DNA of 50,389 nucleotides from an uncultured Planctomycetaceae bacterium (GTDB lineage Bacteria > Planctomycetota > Planctomycetia > Pirellulales > Thermoguttaceae): contig CAMJTU010000031.1 of assembly GCA_946408825.1 (NCBI GenBank), positions 1 to 50,389 of the forward strand. The letters run 5' to 3'. Positions 29,473 through 37,724 of this stretch are shown here, piece by piece. Each line of letters starts with the position of its first letter. Position 1 is the first letter of the stretch. Below the pieces are notes generated by a model. The model searched no databases, had not been told where the DNA came from, and was given only the letters and a program-made list of their open reading frames with translations. A program made the translations under genes and the position numbers.

Positions 29473-31060
29473 TGTTTTTCTTAAGATAGAACGGCTCAAG
29501 CTGGGGGATTTTGAAGACGAACTGCGCGAAGTCAAGGAACTCGTCGGCCGCGACGAGCGGATCCGTCTTCGTCAAATCGACGTCGAAGTCGTCGAGCAAG
29601 CGGCGCGCCTCGCAATCGCCGCGCTTAAATTGATCGAACGCGGCGAGCTTCGCGCCGACCGTTCGTCTAAACTCGGGATCGTCCTCCGATTCGACAAAGC
29701 TTTCGATTATTTCCCGATCACAACTGCATAAAATAAGCTCAAAAAGACGCTTCTTATGATACAAACGCGTCGGCGTCGGGTCGAGTTTATCAAGCGTCTC
29801 TAATAAGGCGCGCGTAAAAACATTCGCCATCAACGCATCTTTCGTTTGAACGCGATTCCTGACAAGTATGGTCAGCAGCTCGACCTGCTCGACGACGTCG
29901 TCGAGCTTCAACAACGCGACAAAGACGTCGTGTTCTAGACCGATAAGAAGTTTCCCGAAAGAGGGACGTGAATCTTGGAGCCCCTTGTCGTTAACGTACT
30001 CGAGGACAGGATAACGGTCGCGGACGCCCGTCGCCGTTTCCGTTTCTGACATGACGCGGCGGAACGGCGCCAGCGTCTCCACAAGCCTCGCGCCTTTTCG
30101 AGGGTCCGCGCCCGCAAGTTTTATCGCGGTCGCCGCCGCGGCATACAACTCGACGGCATATTCCTCGTCGTCTCGGTAATGAAGCCCGTATTCGTCGACG
30201 ACGATCCCGTCGCCGACGACGTCAACGGCGGCGAGGACCAAATCGAACGCGTCGCGACGCTCGCTATATTCAAAGATTCGAGGAAAATGATCGACGAGTT
30301 TATAAGACCGGACGACGAGCGTCGACGCTTCCTTGCGCAGTTCGTCAAGCTCGTCCGCGTCGAGTTCTTCCGCGTCGTCGCCCGTTCCTCGAATCCCGGA
30401 GTCAAGCGTTTTCTCCACGTCGTCGAGAACGTGCAGCGCGTCGATCATCGCGCCGTCAAGCGCCGCGGACTCCTCGATCGGGGCGTCGCCTTTAATGGGA
30501 AAAAAACGGAGAAACGCTTGGTCGTATTGGCAAATAAGAGCGGTCGGGGTCTCAAGTGGCGCGTCGTCGGAAGAATAGCCGCGAACGCGATCCATTGCGT
30601 AAACGCGAGCGACGACGTCTTCATACTGGCGTAAATCGTCGATTTCTTCAACTCGTTCCATTAACGCGGCGCGCATAGAGGCGTAGTCGTCGAAGCAATT
30701 GAGATTGTCTGCGATCGTAAGCAGCCGCGCATAGAGCGCGTTTTGGCGCTCGTCGCGATCCTCGATCTGATCGAGAAGTTCGTCGAACGCCGGCTCTAAA
30801 GCGGCGTCGGGGAACACGGACTGCGCGGCTTCCAAAAGGATGCGTCGGAGATAGTCGCGTTCCTTCGCGGATTCGACCGCGTCGATCAATTTCTTAGCGT
30901 CGTTAAAGCTGTCGAGGATGAGGTCGCCGTCTTTAATCTCCGAAATCTTAAGAAACTCCAGCGCCTTGACGGCGATCGCGGCGCGGTCTTCCGGCGCCTG
31001 CGCCGACGAATCAAGCGTTTGAAAAATCTTCGGAAAGTAGCGTTCGTCGTATAGCGTCAT
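29465..31060 (-). CDS. acidic helical protein of unknown function
   Basis: A 531-residue protein that I do not recognise. The start is the second ATG (31060), because a GGAG lies 7 nt before it inside the codons following the first ATG at 31072. The protein is very rich in Asp and Glu, predicted mainly helical, with no signal peptide or membrane segment. It looks repetitive in structure (several DDVVE/DDVEK-type helices), as in a TPR- or HEAT-like solenoid, but no motif is strong. Its stop overlaps the larB start by 8 nt, so it heads a coupled three-gene operon with larB and tcdA. A 9-bp hairpin sits right before the start. Confidence 0.7.
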   Translation of the reverse strand: MTLYDERYFPKIFQTLDSSAQAPEDRAAIAVKALEFLKISEIKDGDLILDSFNDAKKLIDAVESAKERDYLRRILLEAAQSVFPDAALEPAFDELLDQIEDRDERQNALYARLLTIADNLNCFDDYASMRAALMERVEEIDDLRQYEDVVARVYAMDRVRGYSSDDAPLETPTALICQYDQAFLRFFPIKGDAPIEESAALDGAMIDALHVLDDVEKTLDSGIRGTGDDAEELDADELDELRKEASTLVVRSYKLVDHFPRIFEYSERRDAFDLVLAAVDVVGDGIVVDEYGLHYRDDEEYAVELYAAAATAIKLAGADPRKGARLVETLAPFRRVMSETETATGVRDRYPVLEYVNDKGLQDSRPSFGKLLIGLEHDVFVALLKLDDVVEQVELLTILVRNRVQTKDALMANVFTRALLETLDKLDPTPTRLYHKKRLFELILCSCDREIIESFVESEDDPEFRRTVGAKLAAFDQFKRGDCEARRLLDDFDVDLTKTDPLVAADEFLDFAQFVFKIPQLEPFYLKKNNE

Positions 31061-31074
31061 TTTTTTCTCCATAA

Positions 31075-31099
31075 CGGAAAGCGCGGAGAACGCTTTCCG
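31075..31099 (-). promoter_or_regulatory. hairpin in the leader of the acidic-protein/larB/tcdA operon
   Basis: A perfect 9-bp inverted repeat, CGGAAAGCG (31075-31083) and CGCTTTCCG (31091-31099), with a 7-nt loop. It ends 2 nt before the first ATG of the operon and 14 nt before the chosen start. In RNA it could hold the start region near a stable stem; no T-run follows, so it is not a terminator. Confidence 0.45.
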
Positions 31100-31204
31100 A
31101 ATTGTTCCCTTTGCGCGCGTCGCCGACGCGATTCCCTCCTGTCGCGGCGACGCGGACGAGCTCGCCTACAAAAGAGGCTGCGCGTCGGGCGGAAAAACGC
31201 CTCG

Positions 31205-31798
31205 TTACAGCGCCGTCGCGTCGGAAGTTTTCTCAACGGGCGCAGAAAGCTCGTCGTCTATTTTTTTCGCGTTTTCGGCAAATACCGACGCTTTGTCGGG
31301 CGCAAACTGCGAGAGCGTCCCCGCGATAATGGGGACGATTGTATCGGCAGAATCGGGGGACGTCCAGAGACTCGAATTGGACGCGTCGTCAGATTCGTCG
31401 AGACCGAAATCGAGTTCGTCGCGCAAATTGACGATCGTCGCGTCGGGCGCGAGAGACTTTATGTCCTTCTGAATTTGCTCGTTATTCGCGGTCTTTGTTA
31501 GAAAAACGACCTTCGTCGCGGCAAGTCGCGCGCGCGTCGCCTTGTCGAGATCGGACGCCTGAACGCCGCGCGGCGACGTTTCGACCCGAACGGCGTCGCC
31601 GCCGACGCGCTCTACAAACGAAGCGATCGCGTCGGAATCGACGAGAACCTGAATCTTTGCCGACTTCTTAGCGCTCTTCGCCTTCTGCTGCGCCGATTTA
31701 ATCTGCGCGTAGCCGACGATCAGAAGAAAGAGTATGAGCGCGAGAAGCGCAATTCCTACGGCAAGTGAAAAGTATGCGTTTTTCTTGAAGAAAGCCAT
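31205..31798 (-). CDS. membrane-anchored ZnuA-like (metal-binding lipoprotein family) protein, degenerate
   Basis: A 197-residue protein with one N-terminal membrane helix (about residues 10-30, SLAVGIALLALILFLLIVGYA) followed by a Lys-rich linker. The outer part (about 48-190) reads like the metal-ABC-transporter binding protein family: VLVDSDAIASFVERVGGDAV near the start, SLWTSPDSADTIVPIIAGTL and FAENAKKIDDEL near the end. The histidines that bind zinc or manganese in that family are not present: the PHTFEP position reads VQASDL and the DPHxW position reads NSSLW. It is also shorter than the usual 290-310 residues. No ABC transporter permease or ATPase is beside it. It is probably a non-transport derivative; function unknown. 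Confidence 0.6.
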   Translation of the reverse strand: MAFFKKNAYFSLAVGIALLALILFLLIVGYAQIKSAQQKAKSAKKSAKIQVLVDSDAIASFVERVGGDAVRVETSPRGVQASDLDKATRARLAATKVVFLTKTANNEQIQKDIKSLAPDATIVNLRDELDFGLDESDDASNSSLWTSPDSADTIVPIIAGTLSQFAPDKASVFAENAKKIDDELSAPVEKTSDATAL

Positions 31799-31836
31799 GA
31801 CAAACTCGCGAGGACTAAAAAACAGGTCGCAACGGA

Positions 31837-31875
31837 CAAAAAAACGACGCTTCGCCGTGGATGCGGCGACGCGTC
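31837..31875 (-). terminator. intrinsic terminator (minus strand)
   Basis: On the minus strand a 12-bp stem with one mismatch (arms 31864-31875 and 31846-31857) is followed by a run of seven T. It ends transcription of the secreted-protein gene at 31951-32856. Confidence 0.85.
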
Positions 31876-31950
31876 GCGTAAAATACTAGATTGTCGTCCT
31901 GATCGAAAATCACGTTCGCGATCTTATGAAAACGAACGAACCGATTCGCG

Positions 31951-32856
31951 TTACTTCTCGTCGGGACCAATCGTCACAGGCGCGGGCATTTCACCCATGC
32001 TGCTCGACGGATAGCCGCCGCCCATGTCGGGGGTAGTAGGCGCGGACGCCTTCGGTTTGAATTCGCGATCCGCCTTGAAGAAATCAAACGCTTCGTCCGC
32101 AATCGCTTTCAATTCCGCTTTGTAGGGGCTTTCGACGTCTTCCGGGAAGATCATCTTCGTGTCGTCGAACTTGCTCGGCTCCGTCGGAGCGCTCGCCTTG
32201 CCGCCGGAACTGTTCGGCGAACCGCTCTGGGACAACTGCTGAAAACTCTCCATACCGCCGACGGGCGCCAACCCCACGCCGCTAACTTCTGGCATCGGAT
32301 GAGCGGGGCCGACCATCGTCATATCCGAACCGGATCCCGTTCCGTTCGTCGAACCGCCGCCGACGGGAACGCCCGCAAGAAGCGAAACGGCCTGCGTTCC
32401 TTGCGCGAGAGCTTCCGCGGCGATCGCGAGAATATTGTTCTCGTCGGCGGAATATTTGACGTCGGGATCTTCAGGGTCTTCATAAGGCTGACCGTCGACA
32501 TAGACGTCGGAATAGATATCGATAAACTTCGAACCGTCGTAGGCGGGCTTGTCCATCGGATCGGCGTAGACGACGCGAGACTCAATTTCCTGAAGTCGTT
32601 TCTTCGTCTTCGTCGACGTTTCGCTACGTCCTAGTTCCTCGCGGAAATAGTCGAATTCGTCAGATTTCTTGTCGTACAGATTCGGAGCCTGGTTCGCGGG
32701 CGTTTCCGAACGCTGGAACGGACGGATAGAGCGAACGGAGAGAGGACGTTTCGTCTTCGTCGCGTCGTCGCCCTGCGCGAAAAGGACGGTCGTCGCGCCC
32801 AGAGCCGCGAACGCCGCGAACCCAAAAGCGACCCGATAAAGTTTCTCTTTGAACAT
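31951..32856 (-). CDS. secreted protein of unknown function
   Basis: A 301-residue protein. The start is the ATG at 32856, with GGAG 8 nt upstream and a clear signal peptide (residues 1-28, MFKEKLYRVAF ... TTVLFAQ). The mature part is polar and rich in Ser, Pro, Gly and Asp, with no recognisable domain. A Gly/Ser/Thr stretch near the middle (GGGSTNGTGSGSD) and a Pro/Ser/Met tail suggest disordered regions. There is no lipobox cysteine. It has its own terminator and diverges from the HtrA-type protease gene. Confidence 0.7.
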   Translation of the reverse strand: MFKEKLYRVAFGFAAFAALGATTVLFAQGDDATKTKRPLSVRSIRPFQRSETPANQAPNLYDKKSDEFDYFREELGRSETSTKTKKRLQEIESRVVYADPMDKPAYDGSKFIDIYSDVYVDGQPYEDPEDPDVKYSADENNILAIAAEALAQGTQAVSLLAGVPVGGGSTNGTGSGSDMTMVGPAHPMPEVSGVGLAPVGGMESFQQLSQSGSPNSSGGKASAPTEPSKFDDTKMIFPEDVESPYKAELKAIADEAFDFFKADREFKPKASAPTTPDMGGGYPSSSMGEMPAPVTIGPDEK

Positions 32857-33394
32857 AGTCCGACTCCTAACCGCAAAGCGGCGCCGATTCAGTATACTCA
32901 ATTCTGTGGAATCGCCTGCAAAACCGACGATCCAGTCTATCATCATACGACGCCGGGAATCGTTTTACAAGATCGCGGTTTTCTTTTTTGCCAACTTTTG
33001 CACGACTTTTTCAACACATTTTCGATTTTATCGGACTGCGCAATTATATTGAGACGACTTTCACGACGCTCCGACGTCGTCGCCTCGCCGAAAATGAAAA
33101 AAAGCGCCTCTTTCGTTGTAGAAAGGGGGGAAGAAACGCCGATGTAACGACTATCCGCGTCGTGCAGGTTTTGCGGGTTATAGCACGTCGAACCTTGCGG
33201 CGTTTCGCGGAGAGAACTTTAACACAAGAGACGCGTTTTTTGGACTTTTCTGAAACGAATCGCGCTCGTCAGGCGGAACGACGGAGTTCCGGTCGGACGA
33301 AGCGGCTCGGCGACGAAACGAACCGAAGCGCGCAACGAGTTAAATCGACGGGTCGCCGACGCGTCGATCGGAACAACTGCCGAACGGTTTTCCT
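32857..33394. other. divergent intergenic region, no gene seen
   Basis: A 538-nt gap between the secreted-protein gene (minus) and the protease gene (plus). A plus-strand frame is open through part of it, but its product is a basic, low-similarity string typical of noncoding reads. A possible minus-strand -10 (TATACT near 32895) and a plus-strand TTGCGG-17-TTTAAC near 33200 are visible; neither is strong. Confidence 0.4.
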
Positions 33395-35005
33395 ATGACG
33401 AAATTGAATGCTCTGACGACGAATTCAAAAGGGGCGCTTGCGGTTTTGACCGCGTTTCTGCTGTGCTGGAACGCGGCGACTTTTGCCAACGACGCGACGC
33501 GCGCGCAAGAACGCTGGTCGCGACAGGAGCGTCCCCGGATCGTGTCGATCGTTCGCGAAGCGTGTGAGTCAGTCGTTAGTATCCAGGGCGAAAAACAGTA
33601 TGACGTCGGGCAGAAGTCGTACGGTCAAGACGCGCAGTACGACGTCTACAACGGAATGGGAACCGGGGTCATTCTTGACGAACGCGGGTATATCCTCACG
33701 AACTATCACGTCGTCAAGGGACTTCTCAAGCTAGAAATCATCACGGCGGACGGCGAACGCTACCGCGACGTCGAGTTCGTCCGCAACGACATTGCGACCG
33801 ACCTTGCGGTCCTAAAAATCAAACCGAAGAAACCGCTCAAGAAGATTCGTATGGGACGTTCGGAACGCGTCATGCTCGCCGAAGACGTCTACGCGATCGG
33901 CAACCCGTTTGGATATAACTGTTCCATTTCGCGCGGCGTCGTCAGTTCCGTCAGCCGCCCCCTCGAAGTCAACGAAACGCTCTCCTACGACAGCGTCATT
34001 CAGACCGACGCCGCCATTAATCCCGGCAATTCCGGCGGTCCCCTCGTCAATATGGACGGAGAAATGATCGGACTCAACGCGGCGGTCCGCGAAGAAGCGG
34101 AAAACATCGCCTTTGCGATTCCCGTCGACGTCGTCGCCGAGGTCTCGGAGCGCATGATCCGACAGTCTGTCGCGAAAATGACGCATCACGGACTGAAATT
34201 CCGCGTAGTCGATTCTGATATGCCCGATTATCCCGCCGACGCGAACGGCGAAGATTGCCTCGTCGTCGATTCGGTCGATCCGCGCAGCCCGGCGTCTGAA
34301 TCCGGGGTTCGTCCCGGCGACGTGTTGCTCGCCTCCAACGACCGTCCGGTTCATTCCTCTCTGGACTTTACCTGCTCCCTCATCGGTCTGGGCCTGAGCG
34401 ACGTCGCCAACCTCAAATTTGAACGCGACGGCGCCATGCTCGACGCGACTCTTGCGTTCAGCGAACTCGCGGGACGCGAATCGACCCTCGTCGCCGTCGA
34501 CGATTCCGAAGACTCCGGTCTTTACCAGTCCGCGTTCGTTTCCAAACCTTTCGCGGAAGAAACGGAAGAACCGCGTCCGACCAAACCCTCAAAACGTACG
34601 TCGCGCCGCGCCTCCTCTCCGGAAGAATGCGTATGGGACAAACTGGGAATCGAGGTTGAAACCGCCGAAGAAGGCGAATTTGCCAAACGTTTTCCCAATC
34701 TGCAGTCGGTCTACGTAGGAAACTTCAACTTTGCGCCCTCCGGCGGCGTCAGCGTCGTCAAAGTTGATCCGAAAGGTCTCCTCGCGTCTGGCGAAGCCCC
34801 GCTCCAAAAAGGCGACTTTATCTTTGGCTTTGGCGTCGGCGACAATCCCGACGACCAACTCAGCGTGACCTGCGTCGAACATCTCAGCTACATCGCCGGA
34901 AGACTCGACGAATTTGCCAAGGTCGATTCCGGACGCGCGCGCGTTTATCTCATCCGCAAGGGGAGCGCGTATTTCATGGACGTCGATCTCGATAAGGAAC
35001 GCTAA
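33395..35005 (+). CDS. HtrA/DegP-type periplasmic serine protease
   Basis: A 536-residue protein with a signal peptide (about residues 12-31, ending ATFA). The trypsin-like domain has the full triad: His105 in LTNYHVV, Asp136 in ATDLAVL, and Ser213 in NPGNSGGPL. Two PDZ-like regions follow: one near 255-330 (VDSVDPRSPASESGVRPGDVLLA) and a more diverged one at about 440-520 (VVKVDPKGLLASGEAPLQKGDFI), joined by a long charged linker. HtrA proteases degrade or refold damaged envelope proteins. The start has no good ribosome site (sequence before it reads CGGTTTTCCT), so the exact start is less certain. TatD follows 117 nt downstream. Confidence 0.92.
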   Translation: MTKLNALTTNSKGALAVLTAFLLCWNAATFANDATRAQERWSRQERPRIVSIVREACESVVSIQGEKQYDVGQKSYGQDAQYDVYNGMGTGVILDERGYILTNYHVVKGLLKLEIITADGERYRDVEFVRNDIATDLAVLKIKPKKPLKKIRMGRSERVMLAEDVYAIGNPFGYNCSISRGVVSSVSRPLEVNETLSYDSVIQTDAAINPGNSGGPLVNMDGEMIGLNAAVREEAENIAFAIPVDVVAEVSERMIRQSVAKMTHHGLKFRVVDSDMPDYPADANGEDCLVVDSVDPRSPASESGVRPGDVLLASNDRPVHSSLDFTCSLIGLGLSDVANLKFERDGAMLDATLAFSELAGRESTLVAVDDSEDSGLYQSAFVSKPFAEETEEPRPTKPSKRTSRRASSPEECVWDKLGIEVETAEEGEFAKRFPNLQSVYVGNFNFAPSGGVSVVKVDPKGLLASGEAPLQKGDFIFGFGVGDNPDDQLSVTCVEHLSYIAGRLDEFAKVDSGRARVYLIRKGSAYFMDVDLDKER

Positions 35006-35122
35006 TCCTCCCCGCTTGGCGACCGTCGGCGCGAACGCGCGGGAACTTCACGCCTTCGAAACGCGACTAAAACGAAGAAACTTACGACCGACGCCGCTTA
35101 TAGAACGTTTTGGAGAACGCGA

Positions 35123-36031
35123 ATGACAGTTTCGGAAAAGTCGTCGCGCGGTTTTACCGACGTGCACGCGCATCTATACGACAAACGTTTCGGCGCGACC
35201 TTAGAGGAAACCGCCCAATATCTTGAGCGCGCCAAAACTCACGGCGTCGCCAGATGCGTCTGCGCCTGCGCGTCGCCCGGAGACTGGAACCGCGCCGCGG
35301 AAATTGCCAAAAAACTTCCCGACGTCTTTCCCGCGTTCGGCGTCCACCCGTGGAATTGCCGACGCGTAAGCGGGGACTGGCTCGCGCCCCTCGCGAACTT
35401 CCTCGACGCCTTCGTCGCTTACGACGGCGTCACAAAAGCCGCGCTCGGAGAGGTCGGGCTAGACTTCGCCGTTCGCGGTTGCGACGACGAACTCCGCAAA
35501 GCGCAGGAGAAAACCTTCCGCGATCAACTTGAACTCGCCGACGCTCGGAAAATTCCCGTCACGGTTCATTCCGTGCGCGCCAACGAAAAAGTTCTCTCCA
35601 TTATTCGAGAATATCCAAACGTTCCCGCGTGGCTCCTGCATGGATGGCGCGCGACGCCCCCTGAAATCGAGAACGCCGTCGAAATCGGCGCTTTCTTCTC
35701 TTTTTCCGCGCGTTTTGTCGCAAAGGACGCGCACGCCCTGCGCGACGTCGTCGCGCGCGTTCCTCGCGATAGGATTCTCGTCGAGTCAGACGGCCCGACT
35801 CCCCTGCCCCCAGACGGTTACGGACAGGAAGAGGGAACCCCGCCGCGTCCGTCGATCTCGATTCAGGCGCGCGACGAAGAAGGGTTTATCCTCGCCGAGC
35901 CCGCGTCGATTCTCGCGACAGCGAAAGAGATCGCCGTCGTTCGACGCATGCCGCTCGACGACTTCTTCCGCCAGCTGACGATCAACGAACGGCGATTTTT
36001 CGCGAATTGGCCGACCGTCGACTCAAAATGA
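35123..36031 (+). CDS. tatD: TatD-family metal-dependent hydrolase
   Basis: A 302-residue TIM-barrel hydrolase. Metal-binding residues are present: the first H-x-H (DVHAHLYD, about residues 13-20), Glu in ALGEVGLDF, His in VTVHS, His in LLHGW, and Asp in VESDGP (usually ETDSP). Members act as 3'-5' DNA exonucleases or D-aminoacyl-tRNA deacylases; the role here is not fixed by context. GGAG lies 7 nt before the ATG. About 30 residues longer than most TatD proteins, the excess being a Pro/Arg-rich stretch after ESDGP. Confidence 0.88.
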   Translation: MTVSEKSSRGFTDVHAHLYDKRFGATLEETAQYLERAKTHGVARCVCACASPGDWNRAAEIAKKLPDVFPAFGVHPWNCRRVSGDWLAPLANFLDAFVAYDGVTKAALGEVGLDFAVRGCDDELRKAQEKTFRDQLELADARKIPVTVHSVRANEKVLSIIREYPNVPAWLLHGWRATPPEIENAVEIGAFFSFSARFVAKDAHALRDVVARVPRDRILVESDGPTPLPPDGYGQEEGTPPRPSISIQARDEEGFILAEPASILATAKEIAVVRRMPLDDFFRQLTINERRFFANWPTVDSK

Positions 36032-36083
36032 CCTTTCTACCCGCGGACGACGCGCTTTCGTCCGCGCTTGTCTTTCCGATTCC

Positions 36084-36111
36084 TTGACGTTTCGCGCGCG
36101 GCGGCGATAAT
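36084..36111 (+). promoter_or_regulatory. promoter for mtaB
   Basis: TTGACG (36084-36089), 16 bp, then GATAAT (36106-36111). It lies 93 nt before the mtaB start, in the gap after tatD. Confidence 0.6.
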
Positions 36112-36203
36112 CAACGACTGAATTCGTCGTGAGACCGCTTGCCGCGGGCTCTTTCGCAAGATTTTTCGCGTCAATCTTTTGCACACTGTTCGTCAGGGAA
36201 AAA

Positions 36204-37604
36204 ATGCGCTTTAAAACCGCCACGTTAGGTTGCAAAGTCAATCAATATGAAACGGAGTGGCTGCGTTCCGCGTTTCTTTTGAACGGCTGGGAAGACGCCG
36301 ACGATCCGGACGCGAACGTTCCGGACGACGACGTCGATCTCGTTCTCGTCAACACGTGTTCCGTCACGGCGGAGAGCGACGCGAAGAGCCGTAAGCTTAT
36401 CGCGCGATTCGCGAAGACGTGCCCCCACGCGGAAATCGTCGTCGTCGGATGCTACGCGGCGTCGGATCCGGAGCGCGTCGCGTCCCTTCCGAACGTCTCC
36501 GAAGTCGTTCCCGACAAACGCCGGTTGCCGGAATTCCTGCGCGGACGCGGGCTCGAACGAATCCCTCGCGGCGTGGGCCGTCTGGCGGAGCGTCAACGCG
36601 CCTACGTCAAAATCCAAGACGGCTGTCGCGTCGGCTGCGCGTACTGCGTCATTCCGTCGACGCGCCCCTATCTTGAAAGCCGCCCCGCCGACGACGTTCT
36701 CGAGGAAGCGCGGACGCTCTCCGCCAACGGCTACCGTGAAATCGTACTTACCGGAATACACCTCGGGCATTACGGTCTCGACCTCTATCCCCCGACGCCG
36801 CAGGAGATTGACGAGGCGCGCGAGGGAGGTTACGAACCGGGAACGCGTCCCATGTCTCTCGGACGATACCTCGCGCGTCAAGCGGCGGTTCCCGAGGATC
36901 GACGCTTTGGTCTTGCGGAACTCCTTGAACAACTCGCGGCGCTCGACCTTCCGCAAACGCGCTATCGCCTCGGAAGTCTCGAAGCGGTCGAGGTTTCTGA
37001 GAAAATGCTGCGCGTCGTCGCCAACGCGCCGTCGACAATCTGCCCGCACTTTCATCTTTCCATGCAAAGCGGCGACGACGACGTTCTTCGCGCCATGCGT
37101 CGACGCTGGCCAAGCGGCGCGTACGTCGACAAATGCCGCGAGATTTACGAGCTTATCCCCGACGCGGCGATTACGACCGACGTCATCGTCGGTTTTCCCG
37201 GCGAAACGGAGCGTCAGTTCGAGAGAACCCTCGAGGTCGTTCGAGAAGTCGGCTTTTCACGAGTCCACGTCTTTCGGTTCAGCGCGCGTCCGGGGACGGT
37301 CGCGGCGCAAATGGACAATCAAATTCCTCCCGAGGTTAAGAAAGAACGCGCGGCGCGGCTCGGCGAAGTCGCGCGCGAAGAACGGCGGAAATTCGCGAAA
37401 AAATTCGTGGGTCGCCAAACGCGCGTCGTGATCGAAGACGTCAAACGCGAAGCGTTGGCGCCGCCCGTCGCGAGAGGAACGACGGATCGGTACTTTGAGG
37501 TCGTCGTCAAGGCTAAGGAGGGCGAAAATATCGACTGCGGCGACGTCGCGACGGTTCGCCTCGTCGGACTCGACGGCGACGTCTTCTCCGGAGAACTCGT
37601 CTAA
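36204..37604 (+). CDS. mtaB: tRNA t6A37 methylthiotransferase MtaB (radical SAM)
   Basis: A 466-residue enzyme that adds a methylthio group to t6A at position 37 of tRNAs, giving ms2t6A. The start ATG at 36204 precedes MRFKTATLGCKVNQYE, the normal family N-terminus; AGGG lies about 6 nt upstream. Three N-terminal cysteines bind the second iron-sulfur cluster (LGCKVN, VNTCSVT, VVGCYA). The radical-SAM cluster motif is CRVGCAYC (C-x3-C-x2-C). A TRAM-like segment ends the protein. An insert of about 45 residues (starting DLYPPTPQEIDEA) after TGIHLGHYG is longer than in typical MtaB. A strong terminator follows. Confidence 0.93.
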   Translation: MRFKTATLGCKVNQYETEWLRSAFLLNGWEDADDPDANVPDDDVDLVLVNTCSVTAESDAKSRKLIARFAKTCPHAEIVVVGCYAASDPERVASLPNVSEVVPDKRRLPEFLRGRGLERIPRGVGRLAERQRAYVKIQDGCRVGCAYCVIPSTRPYLESRPADDVLEEARTLSANGYREIVLTGIHLGHYGLDLYPPTPQEIDEAREGGYEPGTRPMSLGRYLARQAAVPEDRRFGLAELLEQLAALDLPQTRYRLGSLEAVEVSEKMLRVVANAPSTICPHFHLSMQSGDDDVLRAMRRRWPSGAYVDKCREIYELIPDAAITTDVIVGFPGETERQFERTLEVVREVGFSRVHVFRFSARPGTVAAQMDNQIPPEVKKERAARLGEVAREERRKFAKKFVGRQTRVVIEDVKREALAPPVARGTTDRYFEVVVKAKEGENIDCGDVATVRLVGLDGDVFSGELV

Positions 37605-37628
37605 CGACGCGTCGACTGCGAAAGAGAA

Positions 37629-37674
37629 AGGGCGCGGTCAGAGATTCCGTCTGACCGCGCCCTCGGCGTTTTTT
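37629..37674 (+). terminator. intrinsic terminator after mtaB
   Basis: A perfect 14-bp stem (37629-37642 with 37650-37663), 7-nt loop, and a T6 run at 37669-37674. It separates mtaB from the convergent sigma factor gene. Confidence 0.92.
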
Positions 37675-37724
37675 AACGACGCTTTAAAACCCTTCGAGAA
37701 GGAGACTTATCGAAGATTTGACGA

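Noticed and set aside
32988..33398. Plus-strand 136-codon frame before the protease gene
   Set aside because: Basic, low-similarity sequence in an intergenic gap; no start signal.
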